Source: a virus
IMG/VR virus record: IMGVR_UViG_3300044730_000687
Span: 1-52,623 of that record
DNA length: 52,623 nt
Reading direction: 5' to 3' (one strand)
Positions within the stretch are counted from its first letter, which is position 1. Each line of letters begins with the position of its first letter. The translations under genes were made by a program, and so were the position numbers. The notes under the pieces were generated by a model. It ran no database searches, was not told the DNA's origin, and saw only the letters and a program-made list of their open reading frames with translations. This document shows positions 46,108-52,623 of this stretch, in pieces.

Positions 46108-47639
46108 TTTTTCGATTCGACTTGTAGACCTTCCGTGAAACCGTCAACAAGTAATTTTTCAATTATATCGGCTGACTTAGGCTCAACATTCGCGCTTTGT
46201 AGCATGTCGGGAAGCTTTTCGATGAAGCTTTGCAGCGACACCCTGCGTTCGTCCTCGTTTTCAATCCCAAGAACATCCGTGAGGTAACGCATCGCTTCGC
46301 CGCAATCGCCCAAGGCCAATCGCGCCACTTCCTCAAGATCCTGTTCCAATGGATCGTTGGCATCCCGCTTCCGGTTCCGCGCCGTTCCTTCGGCCGGTTC
46401 CTCGCCTTCCTCCGGTTCCACTGCGTTGGATTGTTGGCTTGGTCCTTTGTCGTGCTCCAAGTCCAGGCCCACCAGCTTTTCAGCTTCTTCCTCGTTCACG
46501 CGCCAACCTGCCGACTTCAACGCTCCGAGAATATCCGCGCCTTCCTTCTGGTCCTGCTTCTCGTTGCGCTTGATCGCAAGCCGCACGTAATGCGGCATGC
46601 CTGGAAAGGCTTCGTCCAACCGTGGCTTGGCAATCGCATTGTGAAGGATGTCGGCAATCTGTCCGCCTTCATCCGCCGCGATGTCCTCGAAGGCGTCCTC
46701 GTGCGCTCCCGTTGCTCCGCTGCCAATCCCGGTCGCCTCCGAAAGCATCGTCAACTTCCCGCCCGTCCCGGCCAAAACCAGCATCTTGTCGATGTAATCG
46801 GTGAATCCTGGGAACGGAGTGCTGTCGCTCGATCCTCCACCGAACATCTGGGCCTCGACGCCAACCGGCAGAACACCGCGCCCATTTGACACGTACCGCT
46901 CCAACGTGGCTCGCCATGCCGCCATTTCGTTTGGCGATGGCATGTTGTTTCGGTCCGTCGCCTTCAGGAAGATATTGGGAACGCCAAACGTCCCGACGTA
47001 CGTGGACCAATCGCGCATGGCCAGCGATTTCCTGATCCAATCGAACACGGCCAATTCGTCCAGCGACGACGTTACCTCCCGGCAAACAAAGTGTTCGCCT
47101 TCAACCTCAATCCCGCGATTCGTGTTCATCGCGTCCGGGTTGAACTGCCACTTGAGCGAAGGGAAGTTCTGGCACCAAAACCACTGAGGCACCGGCTCCA
47201 AATGCTTCACGTTGCCGCTCGCGTCATAGTGCTTCTCAAGGTGCGCGTATCCCCTGAATGAAGCTGTGCCTAACCATTTCCATGCGTCGCGCAAGTTGTC
47301 GATTCCGCTGAAGATGCCGTGAATGAATTCCTGTTGCGCTACCGCCTCGGTTTGAACCGATTCATCTTTCGTTGCTTGTTCTGTCAACTCGACTCTCCAC
47401 ACACAACTGCCAAGCGCCGATTGTCTTCGCTCCACCAACGCTTTCATTACGTGTTCCCGTTTCTCGACGTGCGCGTAAAGCCAAGTTAGGTCCGCGTAAT
47501 ATCCTCGTTGTGCAAGCTCAAGAAGATTGACGACTCGCGCCATCGTCAGGTTGCGAAGCGGATTCAGATGGGCGCGGATTGGAGCAATCTGCGGGTCGTA
47601 CAGTTCCGATCCTTCGTCTTGCTTGGTCAAGTTCATCAT
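46104..47639 (-). CDS. Portal protein (DUF935, Mu gp29-like)
   Basis: A 511-residue protein. DLTWLYAHVEKREHVMKALV, RRQSALGSCVWRVELT, FRGYAHLEKHYDASGNVKHL, GVLPVGVEAQMFGGGSSDST and the C-terminal EVARLALGDCGEAMRYLTDV follow the DUF935 portal family. The portal forms the ring through which DNA is packaged. The start at 47639 has GGAG eight bases upstream. It opens the head operon after a terminator and a weak promoter candidate. Confidence 0.9.
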   Translation of the reverse strand: MMNLTKQDEGSELYDPQIAPIRAHLNPLRNLTMARVVNLLELAQRGYYADLTWLYAHVEKREHVMKALVERRQSALGSCVWRVELTEQATKDESVQTEAVAQQEFIHGIFSGIDNLRDAWKWLGTASFRGYAHLEKHYDASGNVKHLEPVPQWFWCQNFPSLKWQFNPDAMNTNRGIEVEGEHFVCREVTSSLDELAVFDWIRKSLAMRDWSTYVGTFGVPNIFLKATDRNNMPSPNEMAAWRATLERYVSNGRGVLPVGVEAQMFGGGSSDSTPFPGFTDYIDKMLVLAGTGGKLTMLSEATGIGSGATGAHEDAFEDIAADEGGQIADILHNAIAKPRLDEAFPGMPHYVRLAIKRNEKQDQKEGADILGALKSAGWRVNEEEAEKLVGLDLEHDKGPSQQSNAVEPEEGEEPAEGTARNRKRDANDPLEQDLEEVARLALGDCGEAMRYLTDVLGIENEDERRVSLQSFIEKLPDMLQSANVEPKSADIIEKLLVDGFTEGLQVESKK

Positions 47640-47656
47640 GGCTTCGCTCCGGTTTT

Positions 47657-47685
47657 AAGTTGTGCCCCACAAGTCGCCTTTACAA
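47657..47685 (-). promoter_or_regulatory. Possible promoter for the head operon
   Basis: Minus strand: TTGTAA (47680-47685), a 17-bp spacer and CAACTT (47657-47662), just downstream of a terminator and 18 bases before the portal start. It fits the yAnnnT -10 of the early promoters but lacks their A-tract and leader. Confidence 0.4.
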
Positions 47686-47691
47686 GCAACG

Positions 47692-47727
47692 AAAAACCCC
47701 GACAAGCGGGAGGAACGCCTGTCGGGG
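47692..47727 (-). terminator. Intrinsic terminator between large terminase and portal
   Basis: Minus strand: CCCCGACA (47727-47720) pairs with TGTCGGGG (47704-47697) around a 15-base loop, followed by TTTTT. It ends the unit carrying the small genes and terminase and leaves the head genes to a separate promoter. The 155-base gap holds nothing else except a six-codon frame. Confidence 0.9.
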
Positions 47728-47794
47728 TCGGGATGCGTGGGGATCTCAGCCCCTGTCGGTATGCACGTCGCGGTTCAATTCATTGGCTCGCCCA

Positions 47795-49198
47795 TCACCA
47801 AGTCAACTGCCGATCTTCACCTCTCACGACTTCTTCAATGTATCCGGTATCTTGCGGTGCCTCGCCCCACGCCGATCCCGCCAATCTCGCGAACGCTCCC
47901 GCAAGGCAATCAACTTGATCGTCCTTCGCGCCATCGGGGAACGATTCGCATTCCGACAGGAAAGCCTCGGTCCAATCCCCTTGCACCACCATCACGTTGC
48001 CAACCTCGACTTGGGGAGACACGACTTCAGCCCTGGCCAATTTGCTTGCCCTTGGGACCGGGTCGAATCGAAGGCCGAGTTCAGGGAGTGTCGTGAGGTA
48101 ATCGTTCGCCTCCACCTTGCCGGCCTGACCTGGGTCGTGCTGAAGCCATTGCTCAACGTTCGGTCCGTCCGACAATGTCGTGTTTCGAATCGCGGCCTTC
48201 ACGTCTCCAGGCGTGCCTTGGAACCTGACAACGTGCGTCACGTAATAGCGCCGATCCATCCCGACGCCCATCCGCAGTCCCACCGTCCAGTCGGGATTCG
48301 GGTTCTTCGATGTCGGTTTCGTTGCGGCTCGATCCCAGTACCGGATGATTCGCGTAAGGCTTTGTGGTGCGGTCGGAACCATCGGGAACCATTCCCTTCG
48401 GAACACCTTGCCGCTTTCGCTCCTCACCTTCCAATCGCCAAGCTCCAACCGTTTCCGAAGCACCAGCGAAAGCGAACGCATCTTTGCGAGGTAAGTCGGA
48501 TCGCTCTGCGTCAGCTTTGGATTGTCCGCCAGCAACGCCGGGATGAACGTGACGCTCAAAGCCCTGTGCTCGCCATAGACCGCCTCGGCCTTTGCCCTGG
48601 TGGGGAACCACACCAAGTCCTCACCGTCCCGCACCATCCATCGAACCTTGCCGGCCTTTGCCGGGTCCGCGAACTGGCCTTCCTCATCCAGCCACCAGCG
48701 AACGAACTTCTTGACCCATGAATCAGCGTCCGGGTTTGTCGTGGCCCTGATTCGTCCCGGGATGCCTGACGTACTGCGCGACCGGCCCAGCATGTTCAGG
48801 AATTGGTCACGGTCGAAGTGCGTCAATTCGTCAAACCCCATGCACGGAATCTGCGCCCCTTGCATCGCGGTCTCGGCGGCGTCGTCCTCCAAATGTCGGA
48901 ACCCAACCCTGAATCCGTTCTTCCATCGCCACTCGCCTTTGCCGGGGAATGGATACCCTCCAGCCGTTGGATACAGTTTGCACGCGCTCGACCACAAACC
49001 GCCAGCCACCCAAATCTGTGCGCCGATTCGACGGAAGATGAGGCTCTCGAAGTCTGGCTCGCGCACGTTCCGCAGCGGGTCCATCAGAAGCGCGAACGTT
49101 TTGCCGCCACCTCCCCCCCCGCCATAAATCACGATGTCGGCTGGAGATTCGAGGAAGTTGGTTTGCGGACCTGCGTTGGCTGCGATGCGTTGCGCCAT
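47795..49198 (-). CDS. terL: Terminase large subunit
   Basis: A 467-residue protein. The ATPase domain has an unusual all-glycine Walker A (seven Gly then KT, 26-34) and Walker B MGFDE (D123, E124). The RNase H-like nuclease domain has RYWDRAAT (near 288) and DGAKDDQVDCLAGAF near the C-terminus as acidic metal ligands. It is the motor that cuts and packages DNA into the procapsid. The length is normal. It starts three bases after the macrodomain-like gene and is followed by a terminator. Confidence 0.96.
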   Translation of the reverse strand: MAQRIAANAGPQTNFLESPADIVIYGGGGGGGKTFALLMDPLRNVREPDFESLIFRRIGAQIWVAGGLWSSACKLYPTAGGYPFPGKGEWRWKNGFRVGFRHLEDDAAETAMQGAQIPCMGFDELTHFDRDQFLNMLGRSRSTSGIPGRIRATTNPDADSWVKKFVRWWLDEEGQFADPAKAGKVRWMVRDGEDLVWFPTRAKAEAVYGEHRALSVTFIPALLADNPKLTQSDPTYLAKMRSLSLVLRKRLELGDWKVRSESGKVFRREWFPMVPTAPQSLTRIIRYWDRAATKPTSKNPNPDWTVGLRMGVGMDRRYYVTHVVRFQGTPGDVKAAIRNTTLSDGPNVEQWLQHDPGQAGKVEANDYLTTLPELGLRFDPVPRASKLARAEVVSPQVEVGNVMVVQGDWTEAFLSECESFPDGAKDDQVDCLAGAFARLAGSAWGEAPQDTGYIEEVVRGEDRQLTW

Positions 49199-49201
49199 GG
49201 G

Positions 49202-49552
49202 TCAACAGTACGGCTCGAAATCCCGTGGCAGTATGCAATTCCCCGGTGCATCGTGGAACATTGGCCCAATCTGATCGGGTCGATATCCGGCCAGTCCGCA
49301 CCCGATGGCCACGACGCAAAACTGAGTATCGGGATTCGCTCTGGCGTAGTCGATGAAGTGCCGAACGTGTCCCTCGATCTCGCACAGTTCCATCCGTTCG
49401 ATGTTCCGATCCTTCGTCGGTATCGCGTAAGCGTTGCCGGTCGGACCAAATCCAATGCCCATCTCGGCCCCCCAGTTCAGTCTCGCTTCTCGCGCCGACC
49501 CTGCGCCATGGATGCCGGCAAGATTGCTTCCGAACACAAAACACTTCTTCAT
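49202..49552 (-). CDS. Macrodomain-like phage protein (A1S_2505-type)
   Basis: A 116-residue protein. MKKCFVFGSNLAGIHGAGSA, AYAIPTKDRNIERMELCEIE, FCVVAIGCGLAGYRPDQIGP and NCILPRDF match a small phage family related to macro domains, which bind or hydrolyse ADP-ribose. The GSN, GAG and IGCGLAG loops are the likely ligand-binding site. It may reverse ADP-ribose signals or modifications used by the host in defence. It is coupled by ATGA to the preceding gene and adjacent to terminase. Confidence 0.82.
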   Translation of the reverse strand: MKKCFVFGSNLAGIHGAGSAREARLNWGAEMGIGFGPTGNAYAIPTKDRNIERMELCEIEGHVRHFIDYARANPDTQFCVVAIGCGLAGYRPDQIGPMFHDAPGNCILPRDFEPYC

Positions 49553-49812
49553 GCGATGGACCTTTTGACCGTGCCGGCGTTGTCCGCTTCGTAGTGCTGC
49601 TGCGTCTTGTCTGGCTCGCTCGGCAGCTTCCACTCCACGATGGCCGTCGATTGCAGATGCATCGAACCATTCGCGAATCGGATCTTCCGGTTGCGCCATT
49701 CGGCCGCAGCCCGTTCGGCCCCATCCCGCGTCACGGCCAGCCCTTCCACCGTCCAACAGTGGGACCCGACGGGCCGCACCATCACGGCAAACGTGCTTCG
49801 TTCCTCGCTCAC
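49549..49812 (-). CDS. Hypothetical protein, 87 residues
   Basis: A GTG start with AAAGGAAACGAA upstream and a GTGA overlap. It is a small alpha/beta protein (SCHWTVEGLAV-like turn near residue 18, AERAAAEWRNRKIRFANGS, STAIVEWKLPSEPD). The function is unknown. Confidence 0.72.
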   Translation of the reverse strand: MSEERSTFAVMVRPVGSHCWTVEGLAVTRDGAERAAAEWRNRKIRFANGSMHLQSTAIVEWKLPSEPDKTQQHYEADNAGTVKRSIA

Positions 49813-50108
49813 TTCGTTTCCTTTCGTTCCTTGTGCGGTTTGAACTTCACGCGACCGAGTGCCCGTGCGTCAAGGCGTTTTGCTGCCGCCCTGGCCGCTC
49901 GCCTCATGTCCGCCATCGGGCCGGTATCGTGCGATTTCTTTGCCTTCGGTTCCGGTTCAGGTTCCTGCGTTATCTTTTCCAGTCGTCCAACAACCTCCGC
50001 CAGTTCTCGTCGCCGTGCTTCGATTTCGTTCATCTCGCTTCCATAGTTCACGATGCGCGTTTTCAGTTCCTCGATCAGGACCTTGAGCTGTTCAAGTGTT
50101 TCGTTCAC
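49809..50108 (-). CDS. Coiled-coil protein with basic C-terminus, 99 residues
   Basis: A GTG start (GTGA overlap with the 28-codon gene). A coiled coil (MNETLEQLKVLIEELKTRIV to VVGRLEKI, about 45 residues) is followed by a Pro/Glu/Lys linker (PEPEPKAKK) and a basic tail (RRAARAAAKRLDARALGRVK). It may bridge protein and DNA near packaging genes; the role is unproven. Confidence 0.72.
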   Translation of the reverse strand: MNETLEQLKVLIEELKTRIVNYGSEMNEIEARRRELAEVVGRLEKITQEPEPEPKAKKSHDTGPMADMRRAARAAAKRLDARALGRVKFKPHKERKETK

Positions 50109-50191
50109 GGCACGTAAACGATGAGTGCCACGCGGGCGTTGGTTGCCGCCAGGGCATTGACATCCAAAACATTGTTGCGCTTTGTGCTCAC
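50105..50191 (-). CDS. 28-residue peptide gene
   Basis: Supported by GTGA overlaps on both sides (50188-50191 and 50105-50108). The product runs MSTKRNNVLDVNALAATNAR and ends VALIVYVP; too short for homology. The start and stop geometry matches every neighbour, so it is probably translated, perhaps mainly to carry ribosomes between genes. Confidence 0.6.
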   Translation of the reverse strand: MSTKRNNVLDVNALAATNARVALIVYVP

Positions 50192-50439
50192 TTCGCGCCC
50201 TCCACGATCACCGGCACCCCGTGCTGGTCCACGCCCCGGGTCTTGGTCCATCCGCAGTACAGTGTGAGAAACGCCGATGCCGCATGCGCTGCGTCAACCT
50301 CTTGCTTGGATGGCTCCCTGAAAGCCGTGCTGGCGCGGTACATCTCGTACGTTGTCCGGTACGCCCCGCACCGCTGGTCTTTGGTTGTTCCGCAGCCGAC
50401 GAGCAGCAGGGCGAGGAGGAGTGAGAGTGAGCGGATCAC
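50188..50439 (-). CDS. Small lipoprotein (o-spanin candidate)
   Basis: An 83-residue protein starting at a GTG in a GTGA overlap. MIRSLSLLLALLLVGCGTTK has a lipobox (LVGC) for signal peptidase II, so the mature protein would be anchored in the outer membrane from Cys16. It has two further cysteines. With the coiled-coil membrane protein at 50708-50983 it could form a spanin pair, although one gene separates them. Confidence 0.75.
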   Translation of the reverse strand: MIRSLSLLLALLLVGCGTTKDQRCGAYRTTYEMYRASTAFREPSKQEVDAAHAASAFLTLYCGWTKTRGVDQHGVPVIVEGAK

Positions 50440-50711
50440 GGCTTCCTCCCTTCTGCCCGGGCGATGGCGGCCCGTGCTGCATACCAAGCGAGGTGATCAT
50501 GTTCGGTGGTTGCCATGATTTCCTTCAGTGCGGCCAAAAGCTCCGGAGCCGTTGCGATCAGATTGCAGTTGGCTTCAGATTCCTGATCTCCAGGGTGATG
50601 CACAACCGCCAAGCGCTTTCCCCTGCCAAACACAACTCGTGATTCTGCGTCGAGATCGTTGTAGTCTCCACGGTCGGCTAGCGACCAAGGCCCCGGCGTA
50701 TGTTTTCTCAC
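50436..50711 (-). CDS. Conserved phage protein (HTPGPWS...LIATAPELLAALK)
   Basis: A 91-residue protein. The start MRKHTPGPWSLADRGDY and NLIATAPELLAALKEIMAT belong to a very common small phage protein family of unknown function. It starts at a GTG in a GTGA overlap with the spanin-like gene. Confidence 0.85.
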   Translation of the reverse strand: MRKHTPGPWSLADRGDYNDLDAESRVVFGRGKRLAVVHHPGDQESEANCNLIATAPELLAALKEIMATTEHDHLAWYAARAAIARAEGRKP

Positions 50712-50983
50712 GGCTTCACCTCCCCGATGATGCGATCCAGTTCTTGGCGCAAAGTTTTCATTTCCGACTTCGTCCGTTTCTCTTCGTGCATCAAGTTGTT
50801 CATGACGCTCAGAGTTTCGAGATAGCTGTCTCTTAAGTGGCCGTTGGCTTGCCTGTAGGTTTCAATCAGCGAATCTTTGGCCCCCAAAACTGAGCGGTGG
50901 TTTTTGGTCTTTTCATGGTTGATGAAAGCAAGCGTAAGGACAGCAATCGCAAGAAACGCATTGAGCGCCAGTGATGTTTTCAT
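50708..50983 (-). CDS. Membrane-anchored coiled-coil protein (i-spanin candidate)
   Basis: A 91-residue protein. An N-terminal hydrophobic helix (MKTSLALNAFLAIAVLTLAF) is followed by about 65 residues of periplasmic coiled coil (LIETYRQANGHLRDSYLETL; KRTKSEMKTLRQELDRIIGE). That is the i-spanin (Rz) layout, which links inner and outer membrane at lysis. It is ATGA-coupled to the small zinc protein upstream. Confidence 0.65.
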   Translation of the reverse strand: MKTSLALNAFLAIAVLTLAFINHEKTKNHRSVLGAKDSLIETYRQANGHLRDSYLETLSVMNNLMHEEKRTKSEMKTLRQELDRIIGEVKP

Positions 50984-51177
50984 TTGTCCTTTGCCTCCCC
51001 AATGATGAGGGCCGATGCGGTGCCTTCCCATTTGCAGTCATCGCAACCGGAGCCTCCGCAGTTGGAACACGCGCCTTTCCGTGGGTTGGCTCTCGCGTGC
51101 GATTGATCTGCCTCCTTGTCCGTTGCCGGCACGCCATGAAGCTTTTCAGCGTTTGGTTCTTCGCTTTTTTCCTTCAT
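50980..51177 (-). CDS. 65-residue protein with C-x2-C zinc knuckles
   Basis: MKEKSEEPNAEKLHGVPATD leads to ACSNCGGSGCDDCKWEGTAS: CxxCGGSGCxxC, like the zinc modules of DnaJ. The start has AGGAAAACGA upstream and overlaps the stop of the 32-residue membrane gene (ATGA at 51174-51177). It may bind nucleic acid or a partner protein. Confidence 0.75.
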   Translation of the reverse strand: MKEKSEEPNAEKLHGVPATDKEADQSHARANPRKGACSNCGGSGCDDCKWEGTASALIIGEAKDK

Positions 51178-51272
51178 TTCGTTTTCCTGTTTCTTGCTCG
51201 CGCCATTAGTCCGACCGTCACGACCAAAACTAGCGTCCCGATCATTACCATCACCTCGGCTCGCATGTCCAT
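51174..51272 (-). CDS. 32-residue membrane peptide
   Basis: The ATG lies immediately after the HNH stop (TAAATG) and the stop overlaps the next start (ATGA). The product is MDMRAEV followed by a hydrophobic helix (MIGTLVLVVTVGLMA) and a basic end (RARNRKTK). It reads as a single-pass peptide of unknown function. Confidence 0.68.
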   Translation of the reverse strand: MDMRAEVMVMIGTLVLVVTVGLMARARNRKTK

Positions 51273-51908
51273 TTATTTCGCTTCCTTTCCTTGTTCGCGT
51301 TTCCGTTGCGCCAACCTCGCTCGCAATGCCTTGGTCTCGGCCATGTGACAACCCCAGCACAACGTGCGGTACGCATCCAGCGTCTTGGGCTGGCCTCCAC
51401 CCTCCGCCACGGGCACAACGTGGTCCGCCTCCCACCAGCTTGATCCAATGTGGATTGGCCAGCCTTCCGCCTCCATTCGACTCAACCGCGCTTTCAACGC
51501 TCGATCCAATCGTGCGCTCCGTTTCGGCCACCCGGCCATCCAAGCACGGTAAAGCGTTTCCTTCCGCTCCGACCACATCGCATTCGTGTGCCGGTACAGT
51601 AGCCAGCGGCGTTCGTTCGGCTCCCAACGTTTGAACAGGCCCCACTTGCTTTCTCCGTGGTACGCCCGTCGCATGGCTCGCGCCACGTCTCGCCCGCACT
51701 TCACGCACACTTCCTTGTCGCGCTCCCGGAGCCGCATGCGGACGTGCTGCGCGTTGTTCGCGATCATCCATTCCTCGACGCACTTCTCTCCAGCCCACGA
51801 CCGCCGGCCCTTGCCCACGGGCTGGCCGCATCCGCACTTGCACGTCTTGGTTCCGTCTGGCGCGACGGGCGTCTTCCGTGGCGCTGACTTCCTCCTGACC
51901 GTGTTCAT
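51273..51908 (-). CDS. HNH endonuclease near packaging genes
   Basis: A 211-residue protein. An N-terminal Cys cluster (CKCGC at 23-27), a mid zinc pair (C68-x2-C71) and a C-terminal HNH module: WEADHVVPVAEGGG (D162, H163), LDAYRTLCWGCH (C184, C187, H188). The form resembles the ZRANB3/McrA-type HNH. Phage HNH proteins near terminase often assist cutting at packaging sites. The start ATG overlaps the preceding stop (ATGA at 51905-51908). Confidence 0.88.
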   Translation of the reverse strand: MNTVRRKSAPRKTPVAPDGTKTCKCGCGQPVGKGRRSWAGEKCVEEWMIANNAQHVRMRLRERDKEVCVKCGRDVARAMRRAYHGESKWGLFKRWEPNERRWLLYRHTNAMWSERKETLYRAWMAGWPKRSARLDRALKARLSRMEAEGWPIHIGSSWWEADHVVPVAEGGGQPKTLDAYRTLCWGCHMAETKALRARLAQRKREQGKEAK

Positions 51909-52054
51909 GTCTTTTCCTTCCTCGGCCCACGCTTCCTCCCCTTCGGCCATCCCCCCTTGCGTCCGTTGCGCCTGGCGGATGCGGTTTTGGCCTCGGAGGT
52001 TTTCGCTCCACCGAGGCGACCGAGGGACTGGGCTGCTGGGTTCATTGGTTTCAT
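51905..52054 (-). CDS. Small basic protein with GRKGG motif
   Basis: A 49-residue protein, ATGA on both ends. SLGRLGGAKTSEAKTASARR continues into NGRKGGWPKGRKRGP, a pattern common in short phage and plasmid proteins; the basic tail suggests nucleic-acid contact. Nothing is known of the role. Confidence 0.72.
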   Translation of the reverse strand: MKPMNPAAQSLGRLGGAKTSEAKTASARRNGRKGGWPKGRKRGPRKEKT

Positions 52055-52260
52055 AGCTCTAAGAAAAGCCGATACTCGGGAGGAGGTCCCACCTTCCAGA
52101 TTCGGGCCTCCTGCCATGGGTTGTCGAGTTCGTGCCGAAATTGAATGGTTGCCCCGACTTCGCTCCCTCGCTCGGAGTATTTGACCCAAGCGCACTCACC
52201 GGGCATTGTCCCGATCTTTACCCATCGGTGGACACCTTTAATGCGATCTTCTCTTGTCAC
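52051..52260 (-). CDS. Small hypothetical protein, 69 residues
   Basis: A GTG start in a GTGA overlap (52257-52260), stop in an ATGA overlap (52051-52054). It is beta-rich (VHRWVKIGTMPGECAWVKYS, RIWKVGPPPEYRLFLEL), like a one-domain barrel. I do not recognise the family. Confidence 0.7.
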   Translation of the reverse strand: MTREDRIKGVHRWVKIGTMPGECAWVKYSERGSEVGATIQFRHELDNPWQEARIWKVGPPPEYRLFLEL

Positions 52261-52478
52261 AGCAAGCCTCCGAGTCCGGCATCTTTGATCTCCGCCTCGC
52301 TCCAGTCCTTGAGCAAATCCTTCCGCATCCTCTCGTTTGCATCCACAAGTTCGCGTAGCATGACTAGCCTTTGATTTTCCAGGTTCGCAAGTTGCTCGAC
52401 AATCTTCTGAACTTCCCACACCGAGTCCGGAGTTCTGCCGGCTTCGGGGAGGCTTTTGAACTTTTCAATGACGCTCAT
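52257..52478 (-). CDS. Helical protein opening the pre-terminase small-gene run
   Basis: A 73-residue protein. MSVIEKFKSLPEAGRTPDSV is followed by a long amphipathic helix (IVEQLANLENQRLVMLRELV, NERMRKDL). The start at 52478 has GGGAAAA upstream. It is the first of a chain of coupled genes running to the macrodomain-like gene. Confidence 0.72.
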   Translation of the reverse strand: MSVIEKFKSLPEAGRTPDSVWEVQKIVEQLANLENQRLVMLRELVDANERMRKDLLKDWSEAEIKDAGLGGLL

Positions 52479-52496
52479 GTTCTTTTTTCCCGGGCT

Positions 52497-52623
52497 TGTA
52501 ACCACCCGCCACAACCCCCGCGTGGGGGCTGGGACGGAGGGTTAGGGGCGGAAGATCGGGGCCATGGAAAACTTGCCGTGCGCGTAGACGTATTCCCCGT
52601 CGCAATCCCGTCCGATCTTCTTG
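52497..52623. repeat. Terminal direct repeat, copy 2
   Basis: Identical to bases 1-127. It contains the stem-loop seen at 18-34 (here 52514-52530). The circle closes at 52496/1. Confidence 0.97.
52542..52623 (-). CDS. Partial duplicate of the 75-residue gene (3' end)
   Basis: The C-terminal part of the gene at 46-273, present a second time only because the window runs past the circle closure. It is not a separate gene. Confidence 0.95.
   Translation of the reverse strand, partial: KKIGRDCDGEYVYAHGKFSMAPIFRP

Noticed and set aside
47775-47795. Six-codon frame (MGEPMN) overlapping the terminase stop
   Set aside because: Too short, and directly followed by the terminator.
50980-52011. 343-codon frame across the HNH gene
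   Set aside because: Only the last 65 codons are real (the gene at 50980-51177); the rest is a shadow of the HNH gene.
1-52623. Integrated prophage or lysogeny module
   Set aside because: No integrase, excisionase, CI-like repressor, att-like duplication or flanking host genes; the ends close on each other.

Overview
This window is a complete, circularly closing genome of a tailed double-stranded DNA phage. The last 127 bases (52497-52623) repeat the first 127, so the unique circle is 52,496 bp. Every gene I can support lies on the minus strand, so the genome is read from high to low coordinates. I see no integrase, transposase, phage repressor, tRNA, DNA polymerase or primase, which points to a virulent or otherwise non-integrating phage that uses the host replisome. 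Genes are packed very tightly. Stop and start codons overlap as ATGA or GTGA at dozens of junctions, and this fixes many starts and exposes genes of only 28 to 49 codons.

The host is probably a member of Verrucomicrobiota. The secreted protein at 382-849 ends in a tail resembling the VPDSG/PEP-CTERM exosortase sorting signal, and the two giant fibre-like proteins are rich in Thr-Asn repeats typical of that phylum. This is inference from sequence style, not a database match.

Layout in the direction of transcription. (1) 24.9-13.7 kb, replication and recombination: small genes, an OB-fold-like protein, an SbcC-like ATPase with a zinc hook, a protein carrying the DNA-binding domain of DnaA, a DnaD-type winged-helix protein, a DnaC-like helicase loader, a KH-like protein, a PP-loop (PAPS reductase-like) enzyme, a SWIM zinc finger, an HNH nuclease and a RusA-like protein. 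(2) 13.7-3.3 kb: a pentapeptide-repeat protein built on a near-perfect 15-bp DNA array, an SNF2 helicase, a cytosine methyltransferase-like protein, a 3D-domain protein, and a tightly coupled cassette of ParB-like protein, unknown protein, DUF3440 PP-loop enzyme, small protein, ASCH protein and nucleotidyltransferase. (3) 3.2-0 kb, crossing the circle junction to 49.2 kb: small secreted or membrane proteins, a putative small terminase, an HNH nuclease, spanin-like candidates and a macrodomain-like protein. (4) 49.2-40.5 kb, packaging and head: large terminase, a terminator, DUF935-type portal, Mu I-like protease/scaffold, decoration protein, major capsid protein, a signal-peptide protein, a second terminator, a DUF1320 adaptor, a MuF-like protein and a gpG-like protein. 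(5) 40.5-25.1 kb: two large fibre or depolymerase-like proteins with Sec signal peptides (a beta-helix fibre and a clan GH-A glycosidase), a membrane PAS protein next to a holin-like protein, then the tail genes: terminator, tube and chaperone candidates, a short tape measure and a 1188-residue tail protein.

Regulation is visible as a family of near-identical promoters (A-tract, TTGACc, 16-18 bp, yAnnnT) leading into GTCGAAAGGAAAC ribosome-binding leaders ahead of early genes, and as three intrinsic terminators (312-351, 42865-42897, 47692-47727). The most unusual content is the exported cargo with a sorting-signal-like tail, the signal peptides on structural proteins, the five-gene PP-loop/ParB/ASCH/nucleotidyltransferase operon, the membrane PAS protein beside the holin, and a two-stem structured RNA at 20499-20547.
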